17,818 bases of DNA, taken from positions 1 to 17,818 of the forward strand of contig JBJYWI010000245.1 of the NCBI GenBank assembly GCA_046259385.1. Direction: 5' to 3'. This document shows positions 1 through 8,130 of this stretch, in pieces. Position numbers and translations under genes: made by a program. The first letter of the stretch is position 1, and every line of letters starts with the position of its first letter. Below the pieces are notes generated by a model. It saw only the letters and a list, made by a program, of their open reading frames with translations. It had not been told where the DNA came from and did no database searches. Source of the stretch: CAVWDI01 sp046259385. GTDB taxonomy: Bacteria; Chloroflexota; Anaerolineae; Anaerolineales; UBA4823.

Positions 1-2545
1 GTTCGAGCAGTTCACCGCGCTGCTTTCTGTCTAGACCTCTGAAATGTTCAACCAGGATTACCAGGAGGATTTTCTCTCTATAAAGGGCACGCCCTAATCT
101 GACGCGTTGACCTTCTCCTCCAGATACAAGACCTCCACTCTCGCCAAGTTTTGTGTTCATACCATCAGGAAGTAATTCAAGTGTATGGTATAAATCCGCA
201 GATCGCAGGATATTACCCAGGTTACTTTTGCCTTTATTTTCAGAACCATAGATTAAGTTTTCGTATAAAGAGCGATTCCATACCTGAATTGAAGGATCCA
301 CCCAGGCAGTTTCACGGCGAAGGTGCAGTATTTTCCTTCCATCCAGAATCTTTGAATCAATTTTAATCGTGCCTTTTGCCGGTCTGTGCCATCCCAGCAG
401 CAGCCCTACTAGGCTGGATTTACCTGCGCCGGAAGGACCTACGATCGCGATATGTTCACCTGGCTTAATCTCTAATTGGATGTCTTTTAGAATGATATTG
501 CCGCCTGCTTGGACCCACACCTTATCCATTGATATTGAAACAGGGTAACCCTTTCCGCTACCTATTTTGCTGGAGCCTTCCGTGTTTTGATTTGTGAACC
601 AGATATGTTCTTCATCCGGTGCTGAGAGCGGCTCCAATAACCTTAAAACACGATTGCGGTGCAATGGATATTGTTGAAATTGAAGTGCTAAGGATTGCCC
701 TAGTGCCGGAAGAGATAAAGTCCAGTAAAAAAGCAGCAATATTTCGTTTGATTTGCCCCCATGGATGATATAGTTGACAACGATTAATATTGAAAAAATT
801 GTGTAGAGAATTGTGCCTAGAGATTGGATTCCAGTCGAAAAATTGAAATAATTTCGACCAGATCGTAACCATTCAAACATCTGAAATTCATGCTGGCGGC
901 GAATTGAACGTTCGGCTGTATGCGTCCTTATTGGTACAAGCCCAATCAGGGCATCCAGGTAAAAGCGGCTCAAGGCTCCAATGTGTGTTCTTAATCGGCG
1001 GTCCTGTTCATCGACGAATGGCCTGGAAACAATTGTTACCGCAATAAAAAAAACCGTCCCAATCAATGCTAAAGGCGCGCTGATTGGATCCAACCAGATC
1101 ACACCAATCATGGTGAGAATCAATTGGAACCCAGTCCGCAACAGGTTGAATCCCAGATTTGGTAGGGCACGAAGGGTACGCAGGTCGTGAGCGCGCTGGC
1201 TCATATCTGAAGTTGGCCGACTGTGAAAATAGCGGTCCCCTAATTTAGGAATCTTTTCAAGAAATAGTATCCTAAGTCGCGTTTCCAGCCGCCGCCCCAT
1301 TCGCAACACAGTTGAATTTATAGGGAATTCGAGGATTAAAGGAGTGATTATAAAAAACAATAAAATCAGAGCGGCCCAGATCCGTTGACCCAGTAATCCC
1401 AGACCTTCGCCTATTTGTACGACTCCCTGTAGAAGGAAGGCTTCCAATGTCACTGCCAGAGTTGCCATCAGTACAGCTGCCAGCAGAATCGCCGGTGTAA
1501 GCAAGCCGTCTTTTTTCAGTAATTTGAAGATTTCCTTCTCTGGTTTATAAGCAGGTTCTTTCAACGCAATTTCCAGATCCGGGGGTAATGTTTTCTCAAT
1601 CGCCTCAGAGATTTTTTCGGTTTCTTCTCTAAGCCCCATCATTCGGATCAGAACTGCACCGCGCAGAATTAAATCACCATCTGAGATTTCGCTGTTTGTT
1701 TTTACTTCTTCTTTTGGTTCGGAAGTATTTTGCGTTGAAATTTGAACCACAGACCAGTAGTCAGGCGGTATCTGGAGAATTTCATGTCTCTGGGATGTTT
1801 CAATGACCGAACCCGAAGTTGGTTCGATTTTTGGAAGGGTTTCAGAAAGACTTTTTTTATAGAAGCGTTCAATTACCCGACCTGCCTGTTCCCCGGGTGG
1901 GATCCCCTTCGATTTAACGATCTCTGTAACCATCCGGGTTGCAGCATCCAGTGTCCCCAAACCTCGCCAATTGCTGTCATTCAATCCAAATGAGATCAGG
2001 TTATCCACCTGGTCTTCACTGATATTCAAGTTTAACAACCGTCTGCGCAGCGGAGATAAAAAGCCTTCAGTCCCAGCCCACGCTCTCCACTCCTGCGCTG
2101 ATACTCTATAAGTATGAATGTACAGTTCCTTTAGAAAAGCCTCTTGAGTAGGCCAACGTCTGCCGGTAGAAGGGTCCATTACCTGTATAAATTTTCCCAC
2201 TTTATTCCAGACCACAACGAAATGGGTCAAACCGCTGGGGAGCCGAATCACAACAATCGCTGGCAAAGCTTCTGATTCATTCAGAAGTAAGTGATCTGTG
2301 GGGATCATTATTTGTTCAGCGCGGAGTCCAAGATAGAGGGCAATATCTTCAATCGTATCAATCGATGTGCCATCTACATCTGTTTGGCAGGCTTCGCGCA
2401 GTCTCCCATAACTAACTGGGATACCAAAGCCTTCGAGAACAGATTTCAGGGCTGCTGGCCCGCAATCCATTGCGGAGGTTTGAACAACCTCATGAGCTAG
2501 AAACTTCTGCTTATTGAAGGCGGGCTTATTAAATGTTGAACTCAT
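1..2545 (-). CDS. C39 peptidase/ABC transporter (NHLM bacteriocin-export type), 3' end cut by window
   Basis: This inner-membrane exporter should cleave a leader after Gly and pump out the cargo with ATP. 848 codons are visible. The N-terminal C39 peptidase domain has Gln22, catalytic Cys28 (in QTSAMDCGPAAL), His108 (GLTHFVVVW) and Asp124 (VMDPSTG), so the triad looks intact. A linker of about 200 residues leads to a membrane domain from about residue 345, then the nucleotide-binding domain with Walker A GPSGAGKSS near residue 700 and signature VSGGEGQRV near 808. Walker B near 833 reads LLVILVEHFRGLD: the usual Asp is Val and the usual Pro is His, although the catalytic Glu is kept. The start ATG overlaps the stop of the adaptor gene (ATGA), preceded by GAGGAAGGTGA. 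The divergent ABC gene at 3480 is the probable heterodimer partner. NHLM-type assignment is by recalled domain layout. Confidence 0.88.
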   Translation of the reverse strand, partial: MSSTFNKPAFNKQKFLAHEVVQTSAMDCGPAALKSVLEGFGIPVSYGRLREACQTDVDGTSIDTIEDIALYLGLRAEQIMIPTDHLLLNESEALPAIVVIRLPSGLTHFVVVWNKVGKFIQVMDPSTGRRWPTQEAFLKELYIHTYRVSAQEWRAWAGTEGFLSPLRRRLLNLNISEDQVDNLISFGLNDSNWRGLGTLDAATRMVTEIVKSKGIPPGEQAGRVIERFYKKSLSETLPKIEPTSGSVIETSQRHEILQIPPDYWSVVQISTQNTSEPKEEVKTNSEISDGDLILRGAVLIRMMGLREETEKISEAIEKTLPPDLEIALKEPAYKPEKEIFKLLKKDGLLTPAILLAAVLMATLAVTLEAFLLQGVVQIGEGLGLLGQRIWAALILLFFIITPLILEFPINSTVLRMGRRLETRLRILFLEKIPKLGDRYFHSRPTSDMSQRAHDLRTLRALPNLGFNLLRTGFQLILTMIGVIWLDPISAPLALIGTVFFIAVTIVSRPFVDEQDRRLRTHIGALSRFYLDALIGLVPIRTHTAERSIRRQHEFQMFEWLRSGRNYFNFSTGIQSLGTILYTIFSILIVVNYIIHGGKSNEILLLFYWTLSLPALGQSLALQFQQYPLHRNRVLRLLEPLSAPDEEHIWFTNQNTEGSSKIGSGKGYPVSISMDKVWVQAGGNIILKDIQLEIKPGEHIAIVGPSGAGKSSLVGLLLGWHRPAKGTIKIDSKILDGRKILHLRRETAWVDPSIQVWNRSLYENLIYGSENKGKSNLGNILRSADLYHTLELLPDGMNTKLGESGGLVSGGEGQRVRLGRALYREKILLVILVEHFRGLDRKQRGELLE

Positions 2546-3045
2546 TCACCTTCCTCGCGTTGATTTTGAGGGCTGAGAGGGTACTGTGAGTTCTGTACAT
2601 ACATGCCTGATGCTTTTCTGATAAGCGAAGCAGGGGTGATATATTCAACTTCGACCTGAACCTGACCGGTTAGGTCTTCGCTTAATGGAATTTGGTGCAA
2701 ATTCTCTGAGATTATTATCAATTCAGCTGTTTCTTGTTCCTTGTCAATACCGATTACAAAAGCGGAAAGGCTGGCTTTTGGAAGATCGGGTCCGAGATCA
2801 AGATTGATTATCGCTGGTTGTCCGATTTTTATTTTTTTCAATGATTCCGCTGGAAAAACCGCTAAAATCCGGTCATTCCCAGTAAATTCTATTTGAGAAC
2901 TGAATTCATAAATTGTTATTTTTGCAAGGAAAAACCAAAGGAGAATAGAAAGCGTAATTAAAACCGCGAGAATCATTCCAACGCGAGATGCTTTATAACT
3001 ATCAATTTCAAGCGAGCGTATTGATCGCGAAAAGGGCATTGACAT
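2542..3045 (-). CDS. Short HlyD-like membrane fusion/adaptor protein of the peptide exporter
   Basis: The 167-residue protein has a short basic cytoplasmic N-terminus, one membrane segment (VGMILAVLITLSILLWFFLA) and an extracytoplasmic beta-rich part. The phrases VFPAESLKKIKIGQPAIINL and TGQVQVEVEYITPASLIRKA resemble the lipoyl/barrel region of HlyD-type adaptors. The long coiled-coil hairpin of classic HlyD proteins is absent, which suits a cell without an outer membrane. It is the first gene of the leftward pair and its TGA overlaps the ATG of the peptidase/ABC gene, so the two are probably translationally coupled. The start is uncertain: TTG at 3057, ATG at 3045 and ATG at 3039 are in frame. 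ATG 3045 is chosen because GGGTAG lies just upstream. The partner role is inferred from gene order and domain shape. Confidence 0.72.
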   Translation of the reverse strand: MSMPFSRSIRSLEIDSYKASRVGMILAVLITLSILLWFFLAKITIYEFSSQIEFTGNDRILAVFPAESLKKIKIGQPAIINLDLGPDLPKASLSAFVIGIDKEQETAELIIISENLHQIPLSEDLTGQVQVEVEYITPASLIRKASGMYVQNSQYPLSPQNQREEGE

Positions 3046-3134
3046 AAATCTACCCAAGATCAGGTTTGGATGCAGGAATCTATATTGACAAATTTATGGT
3101 TTTAATCATCCACAAAATTTGCGCAATTCTGGGT

Positions 3135-3140
3135 ATTATA
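3135..3140 (-). promoter_or_regulatory. Candidate -10 box for the adaptor/exporter operon
   Basis: The minus strand reads TATAAT here, about 95 bp upstream of the adaptor start. No convincing -35 box lies 17 bp further up, so an activator may be needed. It belongs to the divergent region that also holds the palindrome at 3191. Confidence 0.4.
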
Positions 3141-3190
3141 GTATGAATCGAAACAACGAAAGTACCAAAGAAACCGATTGTTGAAATATC

Positions 3191-3202
3191 AGACATTTGT
3201 CT
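3191..3202. promoter_or_regulatory. Candidate operator: palindrome AGACA-TT-TGTCT
   Basis: AGACATTTGTCT is a perfect 5-bp inverted repeat around a 2-bp centre, within ATCAGACATTTGTCTTA. It lies between the two divergent -10 boxes, roughly 50-60 bp from each. The same palindrome with AA in the centre, with the same flanks, occurs at 11098 before other precursor genes. A dimeric DNA-binding regulator is the natural reading; none is encoded in the window. Confidence 0.5.
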
Positions 3203-3263
3203 TATTTACGAAATTATTGGTATTCCAATAGAATGCAATTTTTAGTCTATTTTCTATTCACAT

Positions 3264-3269
3264 TATAAT
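3264..3269 (+). promoter_or_regulatory. Candidate -10 box for the rightward precursor/exporter operon
   Basis: A perfect TATAAT lies 49 bp before the ATG at 3319. The hexamer 17 bp upstream (TTTAGT, 3241-3246) is a poor -35 match. It probably drives the run of same-strand genes from 3319 to 8898. Confidence 0.45.
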
Positions 3270-3318
3270 TAACCGCGAAAGTTTTTTGGTTTTAATATTC
3301 AATTGACCGAGGGTAATA

Positions 3319-3459
3319 ATGAAAGTAAAGACAAATTTGAAAGTTGGCAGCAAGTTACATGACTCACTTGAGCAGGTAAAAGAAATTCTAAAAATTGCTG
3401 GTGAGACCATCTCTAGACCAAGAGTCGTCGCCAATGAATTTGTCAACGCCCAAAATTAG
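3319..3459 (+). CDS. Small secreted peptide precursor (46 aa), shared leader plus helical cargo
   Basis: The protein begins MKVKTNLKVG, the motif shared by eight small proteins in this window, and continues SKLHDSLEQVKEILKIAGET, an amphipathic helix with Leu/Ile/Val at helical spacing; it has no Cys or Trp. GAGGG lies 6 bp before the ATG. It is the first gene after the divergent promoter, 20 bp before the second ABC gene, which is where a substrate gene would be expected. If Gly10 is the cleavage site, the mature peptide is 36 residues. It resembles the products at 11494 and 12286 in layout. Function (bacteriocin, signal or structural peptide) is not shown; that it is an exporter substrate is inference from motif and position. 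Confidence 0.72.
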   Translation: MKVKTNLKVGSKLHDSLEQVKEILKIAGETISRPRVVANEFVNAQN

Positions 3460-3479
3460 AAATCGAAAAAAATTTATAA

Positions 3480-5669
3480 ATGGAAAAACCCACAGCACTG
3501 ATAGAATCGATCGCCTGGCCGCTTACTCGATTAGGAGAGTTATTGGAGCATTTAGCCAGAGAATCAAAATTATCCCAAAATCCAATTGAACTCCCGCAAC
3601 CTAAATTTAGAAATGAAAAATTATCTCCCAGCGAATTAGAAGATTGGATCAGAGCTGCCGCCGATTTCCTTAATGTTGAGGTGGAACCATTTAATGTCTT
3701 TTATGATGAAGTTGAAAAAATGGTTCGAAACTCAGCTCCGGCAATATTACGTCTACCGGGTTATATGGAGATTGATCAGCCAGGTTTGATTGCACTAATA
3801 AAAGGAGGGAAAAACAGTGTCCTGATTCTAACTCCTGACCTGAATAAGAAGAGAGTGAAAATTGAATTAATCAGGAAAATAATATGCGACCCTTACGATG
3901 TCGGAATAATTGATGAAATAAATCAATTACTTGATGAAGCTGATGTGGATCCTGAAAAACGGGCAGTATCCATCAGAGCAATCCTGCAAGCTCAGTTAGC
4001 GCAAGTTCAGATTGACTGCGGTTGGATGTTGCGTCAATCTCCAGGATTCAACTTCTGGCACCAGATAAGAAGTGCTGGAGCTATTCGCCCACTGATAACG
4101 ATGTTTGGATTGTATTTTTTCCAGCTCCTGCTCAATATTGCTGCTTGGATTGTTATAGGCAGGGGTATTTTCCAGGGTAATTACGATTGGGGTTGGTTGC
4201 TGGCTTGGATAATCTTGTTGTTTTCCGCTATACCGGTGTCCTTAATTGTAGGTGATGCCCAAAATGAACTCGCATTGAGAGTGGGAACTGTATTCAAGCG
4301 GAGATTGCTTTATGGTACATTGCGGTTACAACCTGAAGAGATTCGCCACCAGGGACGTGGTCAGTTTCTGGGGAGAGTGATGGAATCTGAAGCGGTTGAG
4401 ATGCTGGCATTAAACGGAGGGTTTTTAGCCCTGCTTTCGTTCATCGAACTCGGTTTTGCAATAGCTGTACTTTCAAGGGGCGCCGGCGGCAGCTTGCATG
4501 CACTTTTGCTATTCTTTTGGGTGTTTGTGGTTGTTGGATTATTGTACCGGTACTACCGTATAGGAAAAGACTGGACTGTAATCTACCGGGAAATGACAAA
4601 TGAGCTTGTTGAAAATATGGTAGGTCACCGCACCCGTCTTGCTCAGGAAATTCCAGAAAGGTGGCATGAAAAGGAAGATCTGTCGCTTGACAGCTACCTG
4701 AAGCAGTCGGAGAGATTGGATCGAGCAGGTATTCAATTAAATTCACTCAGCGCTCGCGGCTGGATGATCTTAGGCATGCTGGGAGTCATTTTTCCTTTTA
4801 TAACCAGTGAAGCCACTTCTTTAGAACTAGCCATAAGTCTCGGAGGAGTGATACTGGGAGTTCAAGCTCTGAATAAGTTGATAACAGGTTCGCAGAACCT
4901 CTTAAATTTATTTATCACCTGGGATCAAGTGCAACCACTATTTGAAGCCGCAGCAAGACCTTTAGAATTACCGTCTATGGATTATATTTCCCAAAGCATT
5001 CTTTCTTTTGAGAACGACCGAGAAGAATTTATTGGGCAAAAAGCCCAATCAGATAAAGAACTCCTACTGGTGGGTCGGGAGTTAAATTTCCAGTATGCAC
5101 CTCAATTAAGACCTGTTCTGCGAGATTGTAATATAGATATTTACAAGGAGGATAGGATACTGCTGGAAGGACCATCAGGAAGCGGTAAATCGACAATTGC
5201 AGCAATCCTGACTGGATTGCGTGAACCCGTTTCTGGAACTCTCCTTATAAAAGGGGTAGACCGCAAGGTAATGGGATCCCAGGAGTGGCGTCAATGTGTC
5301 GTTATGGCGCCGCAATTTCAAGAAAATCATATTTTTTCGGAGACCTTTGCGTTTAATTTATTGATGGGCAGGCATTGGCCGCCCAAGCAGGAGGACTTAG
5401 AACAGGCCGAACAGATCTGCCGTGAATTGGGATTGGATGAACTGCTGAATAAAATGCCTTCAGGATTTCAACAAATGATGGGCGAAAACGGTTGGCAGCT
5501 TTCTCATGGCGAGAGAAGTCGCGTTTATATCGCTCGTACAATCCTTCAGGACGCCGATCTAATTATTCTGGATGAGAGTTTTGGAGCCCTGGACCCTAAA
5601 AATCTCAAACGTGCACTACAAACAGTTCTCTCACGCGCTCCTGCCTTGATGGTGATCGCCCATCCATAA
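3480..5669 (+). CDS. ABC transporter, ATP-binding/permease, NHLM-type second subunit
   Basis: This 729-residue exporter half is the likely partner of the C39 peptidase/ABC protein encoded divergently. Residues about 40-165 contain a domain with APAILRLPGYMEIDQPGLIALIKGG-like segments that recalls a C39 fold, but no catalytic Cys is visible where expected; it may bind substrate. Membrane segments lie between about residues 200 and 470. The nucleotide-binding domain has Walker A EGPSGSGKST near 563, Q-loop APQFQENHIFS, signature LSHGERSRV near 673 and an intact Walker B LIILDES near 695. The protein ends at the H-loop, MVIAHP, lacking the 30-40 residues most ABC exporters have after this His. 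No strong ribosome binding site precedes the ATG. The intact Walker B contrasts with the altered one in the partner, suggesting one good ATP site. Confidence 0.9.
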   Translation: MEKPTALIESIAWPLTRLGELLEHLARESKLSQNPIELPQPKFRNEKLSPSELEDWIRAAADFLNVEVEPFNVFYDEVEKMVRNSAPAILRLPGYMEIDQPGLIALIKGGKNSVLILTPDLNKKRVKIELIRKIICDPYDVGIIDEINQLLDEADVDPEKRAVSIRAILQAQLAQVQIDCGWMLRQSPGFNFWHQIRSAGAIRPLITMFGLYFFQLLLNIAAWIVIGRGIFQGNYDWGWLLAWIILLFSAIPVSLIVGDAQNELALRVGTVFKRRLLYGTLRLQPEEIRHQGRGQFLGRVMESEAVEMLALNGGFLALLSFIELGFAIAVLSRGAGGSLHALLLFFWVFVVVGLLYRYYRIGKDWTVIYREMTNELVENMVGHRTRLAQEIPERWHEKEDLSLDSYLKQSERLDRAGIQLNSLSARGWMILGMLGVIFPFITSEATSLELAISLGGVILGVQALNKLITGSQNLLNLFITWDQVQPLFEAAARPLELPSMDYISQSILSFENDREEFIGQKAQSDKELLLVGRELNFQYAPQLRPVLRDCNIDIYKEDRILLEGPSGSGKSTIAAILTGLREPVSGTLLIKGVDRKVMGSQEWRQCVVMAPQFQENHIFSETFAFNLLMGRHWPPKQEDLEQAEQICRELGLDELLNKMPSGFQQMMGENGWQLSHGERSRVYIARTILQDADLIILDESFGALDPKNLKRALQTVLSRAPALMVIAHP

Positions 5670-5693
5670 AAGAATATTCAGTTATTGATATAA

Positions 5694-5714
5694 TTCTTGA
5701 GATTTTCTCAAGGA
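5694..5714 (+). other. Hairpin between exporter gene and downstream genes
   Basis: TTCTTGAGA and TCTCAAGGA pair through nine positions (one G-U) around a 3-base loop TTT, 25 bp after the ABC stop codon. No U-run follows, so it is more likely an RNA processing or stability element than a terminator. It could reduce expression of the genes behind it. Confidence 0.35.
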
Positions 5715-5758
5715 AATCAAATTTATCGAGAACTCCATTAATTAAAAAGATTGTTGAA

Positions 5759-5953
5759 ATGATTGTTAGAACAGGTATCGTTTCAGGAAAACGAATTGGT
5801 GATGCCATTAGCGAATTTACACGGATCACTGGAATTGACCAAATATCCGATTCGTATGAAGCGATCACTGGCAAATCATGTGGGTGCGAAAAAAGAAAAC
5901 AAGGTCTGAACAAAATTCAATTTCCCAGTTTTAGTATTCTTTATCACTCTTGA
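5759..5953 (+). CDS. Small CGC-motif protein with leader-like N-terminus (64 aa)
   Basis: The protein opens MIVRTGIVSG, close to the leader motif of the other small proteins (Ile instead of Lys/Arg at position 2), then has KRIGDAISEFTRITGID and near the C-terminus TGKSCGCEKRKQGLNK. From memory this 'GD.I...T..TGI ... CGC..R...LN' pattern resembles small proteins common in phages, whose function is unknown to me. The paired Cys in CGC may bind metal or form a disulfide. Its TGA overlaps the ATG of the pentapeptide lipoprotein by one base (TGATG), so the two are probably coupled in translation. No clear ribosome binding site is seen. Membership of the exported set is less sure than for the other seven. 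Confidence 0.6.
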   Translation: MIVRTGIVSGKRIGDAISEFTRITGIDQISDSYEAITGKSCGCEKRKQGLNKIQFPSFSILYHS

Positions 5954-6978
5954 TGAAAAATTCTATATTAGTATCTGTGCTCATAATATTTATGATGGAG
6001 GCGTTAAGCGGGTGCGGTTCGCGTTTACCGGCAGGCTGTCCACCTGATTGTGTTAGTTCAGATTTATCTCGCCAAGACCTTAATAATATGGATTTCAGTG
6101 ATTCGCGTATGATGAATGCCAGGCTGGACAAAGCAGACATGGTGAATGCAGATTTACGGGGTTCGGATTTGAGCGGCGCATCCATTGTTGAAGTGGATTT
6201 GGAGGGATCCGACCTAAGCGATTCAATCTTAGTTGGAGCTGATTTATCCGGAACGTTTTTAAGAAATACTATCCTGGCTGGAGCAGACCTGAGAGGCGCA
6301 AATCTTCAAAGTGCGGTTTTAGACCGGGTTGATCTGACAAAGACAAATATGCGTGGAACCTCTATGAATAGAGCCAGTCTGGTAGGATGCCAATTAAATG
6401 GTTTAGCCCTTAGTGGGGTATTCTTATACGAATCGAATTTGAGCGGTGCAGAGATAAGTGGAGCATATTCAGACCTGAGCGGCGCTGCATTAAGCTTCGC
6501 AAATTTACGCGGTGCAAAGATGCTCGGAGTAAATATGGTTGGAGCTTGGTTGAATCTCACCTCTCTTGAAGGGGCAGAACTGGGCAGTGCCAATTTATCC
6601 GGGTCAACTTTTCTTGGTGCGAATCTCACCGGGGCTGATCTCTCAAATGCTAAACTGAACGGAGCAATGCTGGTTGGCGCAGACCTCAGCGGTGCGGATA
6701 TACGCGGAGCAGATCTATCAGGCGCTGTATTAAATATGGAATTTCCAACCGGTGCGGAAAGTGATTATTATCAGAATTTATCCGGAAATGAGTTAATTGC
6801 GGAACTGTCAAAAACCGATGTGTTAAAGGCGCTTTACGATCCAGAAATTCTGGAATTAAACGAAGTTCGTTTGAAACCAACTCTTGTAAATGCAAAACTT
6901 CAAGGGACAACATACAATCAAAGCACCATTTGGCCTGATGGGTTTGAGATCCCAACATCCGCAATATTGAAGAATTAA
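5953..6978 (+). CDS. Pentapeptide-repeat lipoprotein (extracytoplasmic)
   Basis: The 341-residue protein starts with a lipoprotein signal ending in the lipobox LSGC, then GSRLPAGCPPDC, then over 200 residues of A(D/N)LxG-type pentapeptide repeats (for example SGADLSGADIRGADLSGA). These form a right-handed square beta-helix. The C-terminal tail has NQSTIWPDGFEIP, as in many pentapeptide proteins. The lipid anchor places it outside the membrane, unlike the cytoplasmic DNA-mimicking Qnr/MfpA proteins. ATG 5953 is preferred over TTG 5950 because it gives a stop-start overlap with the gene upstream and a normal signal peptide. It sits in the exporter gene run and is followed by a second pentapeptide protein with the same CPPxC element. 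A role as immunity factor or surface scaffold for exported peptides is possible but not shown. Confidence 0.87.
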   Translation: MKNSILVSVLIIFMMEALSGCGSRLPAGCPPDCVSSDLSRQDLNNMDFSDSRMMNARLDKADMVNADLRGSDLSGASIVEVDLEGSDLSDSILVGADLSGTFLRNTILAGADLRGANLQSAVLDRVDLTKTNMRGTSMNRASLVGCQLNGLALSGVFLYESNLSGAEISGAYSDLSGAALSFANLRGAKMLGVNMVGAWLNLTSLEGAELGSANLSGSTFLGANLTGADLSNAKLNGAMLVGADLSGADIRGADLSGAVLNMEFPTGAESDYYQNLSGNELIAELSKTDVLKALYDPEILELNEVRLKPTLVNAKLQGTTYNQSTIWPDGFEIPTSAILKN

Positions 6979-7020
6979 GGTCGTTATTATTTGCTTGAAT
7001 AACCGATTTAATATTCAAAC

Positions 7021-8103
7021 ATGAGTTCACAAAATAAAGTCGACAAAGACAACGGAAGCACCTTGTCATTAGTATTGCTGGCAGGAATATTGCTTATTTT
7101 TTTCGCGGTGTACGAATTTTTTTATTCTCAGCTAGCCTGTCCCCCATTATGTGCAAGTGAAAATTTCACTGATGCTGACTTCCGGGGCAGGTCATTTGAT
7201 AGAGTAAACTTCTCGAATGCAATCCTGAAGGGAACTGATTTTTCCGGTGCATCTTTGAACCAAGCGAATTTTTCTGAGGCGGATTTGAGCGGGGCTACGT
7301 TTACGAAAGCTTCTCTAATTGAAGCGAATTTTTCTGGAGCTTTGTTAATCGGCGCAGATTTTACCGAATCAAATCTTACTTCCTCAATTGTAGATTCAGC
7401 TGGTTTAATCAGCGCTATTTTTTATAATGCAAATCTCACGGGAGTAGATTTCTCGAATAATGTTCAATTAACAGCTGTGGATTTCTCAAATGCAAAACTA
7501 GTAAATACTGATTTTACCGGTGCTGATTTAAGCGGCTCAAAATTAACTGGAGCAAATTTGAACGGAGCGAAACTGAACCGGGCGGAATTGAATGGGGTCG
7601 ATTTATCTGGAACCAGTATGCACGGGTCATTATTGTCCGGAACAAAAATGCTTGGCGCAAATCTTGAAAATGCCAGCCTTCTTGGGGCAAACCTGGAATT
7701 TGCAGATATGTCAGGAGTCACTCTATTGAGAGCTGACCTCAACGGCGCCTATTTGGTAAAAGCTAATCTGACTGGCGCGGAATTTCCGCTTACTCAGCTT
7801 GGAGGTGCTAATTTAACGGGAGCAATACTACGAGATGCCAGATTCTCCGGTTCAAGAGTATCTGGAGCAAACCTCAGTGAGACCTCTCAGGTTAACGCTC
7901 AGTATGGAACATTTATTAATGAGAATTTTCCACCATTTACAATATTTCTCCCGACAAACCTGGATGGGGTGAACATGAGTGATGGCATCCTTGTTGGAAC
8001 CGATTTCAAGAACGCATCGCTTTCAGGTGCAGTCCTGGGAAATATTCAATTCGATGAAACAACATTATGGCCTCCTGATTACAAGCTACAATCATCAGAA
8101 TAA
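7021..8103 (+). CDS. Membrane-anchored pentapeptide-repeat protein
   Basis: The 360-residue protein has a 15-residue polar N-terminus, one membrane segment (LSLVLLAGILLIFFAVYEFF), the element LACPPLCASENF, and pentapeptide repeats to near residue 340. It closes with DETTLWPPDYKLQ. It is a sister of the protein just upstream: both have ACPPxC or GCPPxC directly after the anchor, an extracytoplasmic beta-helix and the same type of tail. The anchor here is an uncleaved helix, or possibly a signal peptide, rather than a clear lipobox. A duplication within the locus is likely. The gap to the previous gene is 42 bp and no strong ribosome binding site is seen. The function within the export locus is unknown. 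Confidence 0.87.
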   Translation: MSSQNKVDKDNGSTLSLVLLAGILLIFFAVYEFFYSQLACPPLCASENFTDADFRGRSFDRVNFSNAILKGTDFSGASLNQANFSEADLSGATFTKASLIEANFSGALLIGADFTESNLTSSIVDSAGLISAIFYNANLTGVDFSNNVQLTAVDFSNAKLVNTDFTGADLSGSKLTGANLNGAKLNRAELNGVDLSGTSMHGSLLSGTKMLGANLENASLLGANLEFADMSGVTLLRADLNGAYLVKANLTGAEFPLTQLGGANLTGAILRDARFSGSRVSGANLSETSQVNAQYGTFINENFPPFTIFLPTNLDGVNMSDGILVGTDFKNASLSGAVLGNIQFDETTLWPPDYKLQSSE

Positions 8104-8130
8104 TTATTCAGTTGGAAATGGAATTCTTGA

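Noticed and set aside
6306..6629. Antisense reading frames through the pentapeptide genes (also 7464-7742)
   Set aside because: They are mirror images of the five-codon repeat and carry no start signals or recognisable domains.
5953..8103. Qnr/MfpA-type gyrase-protecting pentapeptide proteins
   Set aside because: Both begin with a lipobox or membrane anchor, which places the repeats outside the cytoplasm.
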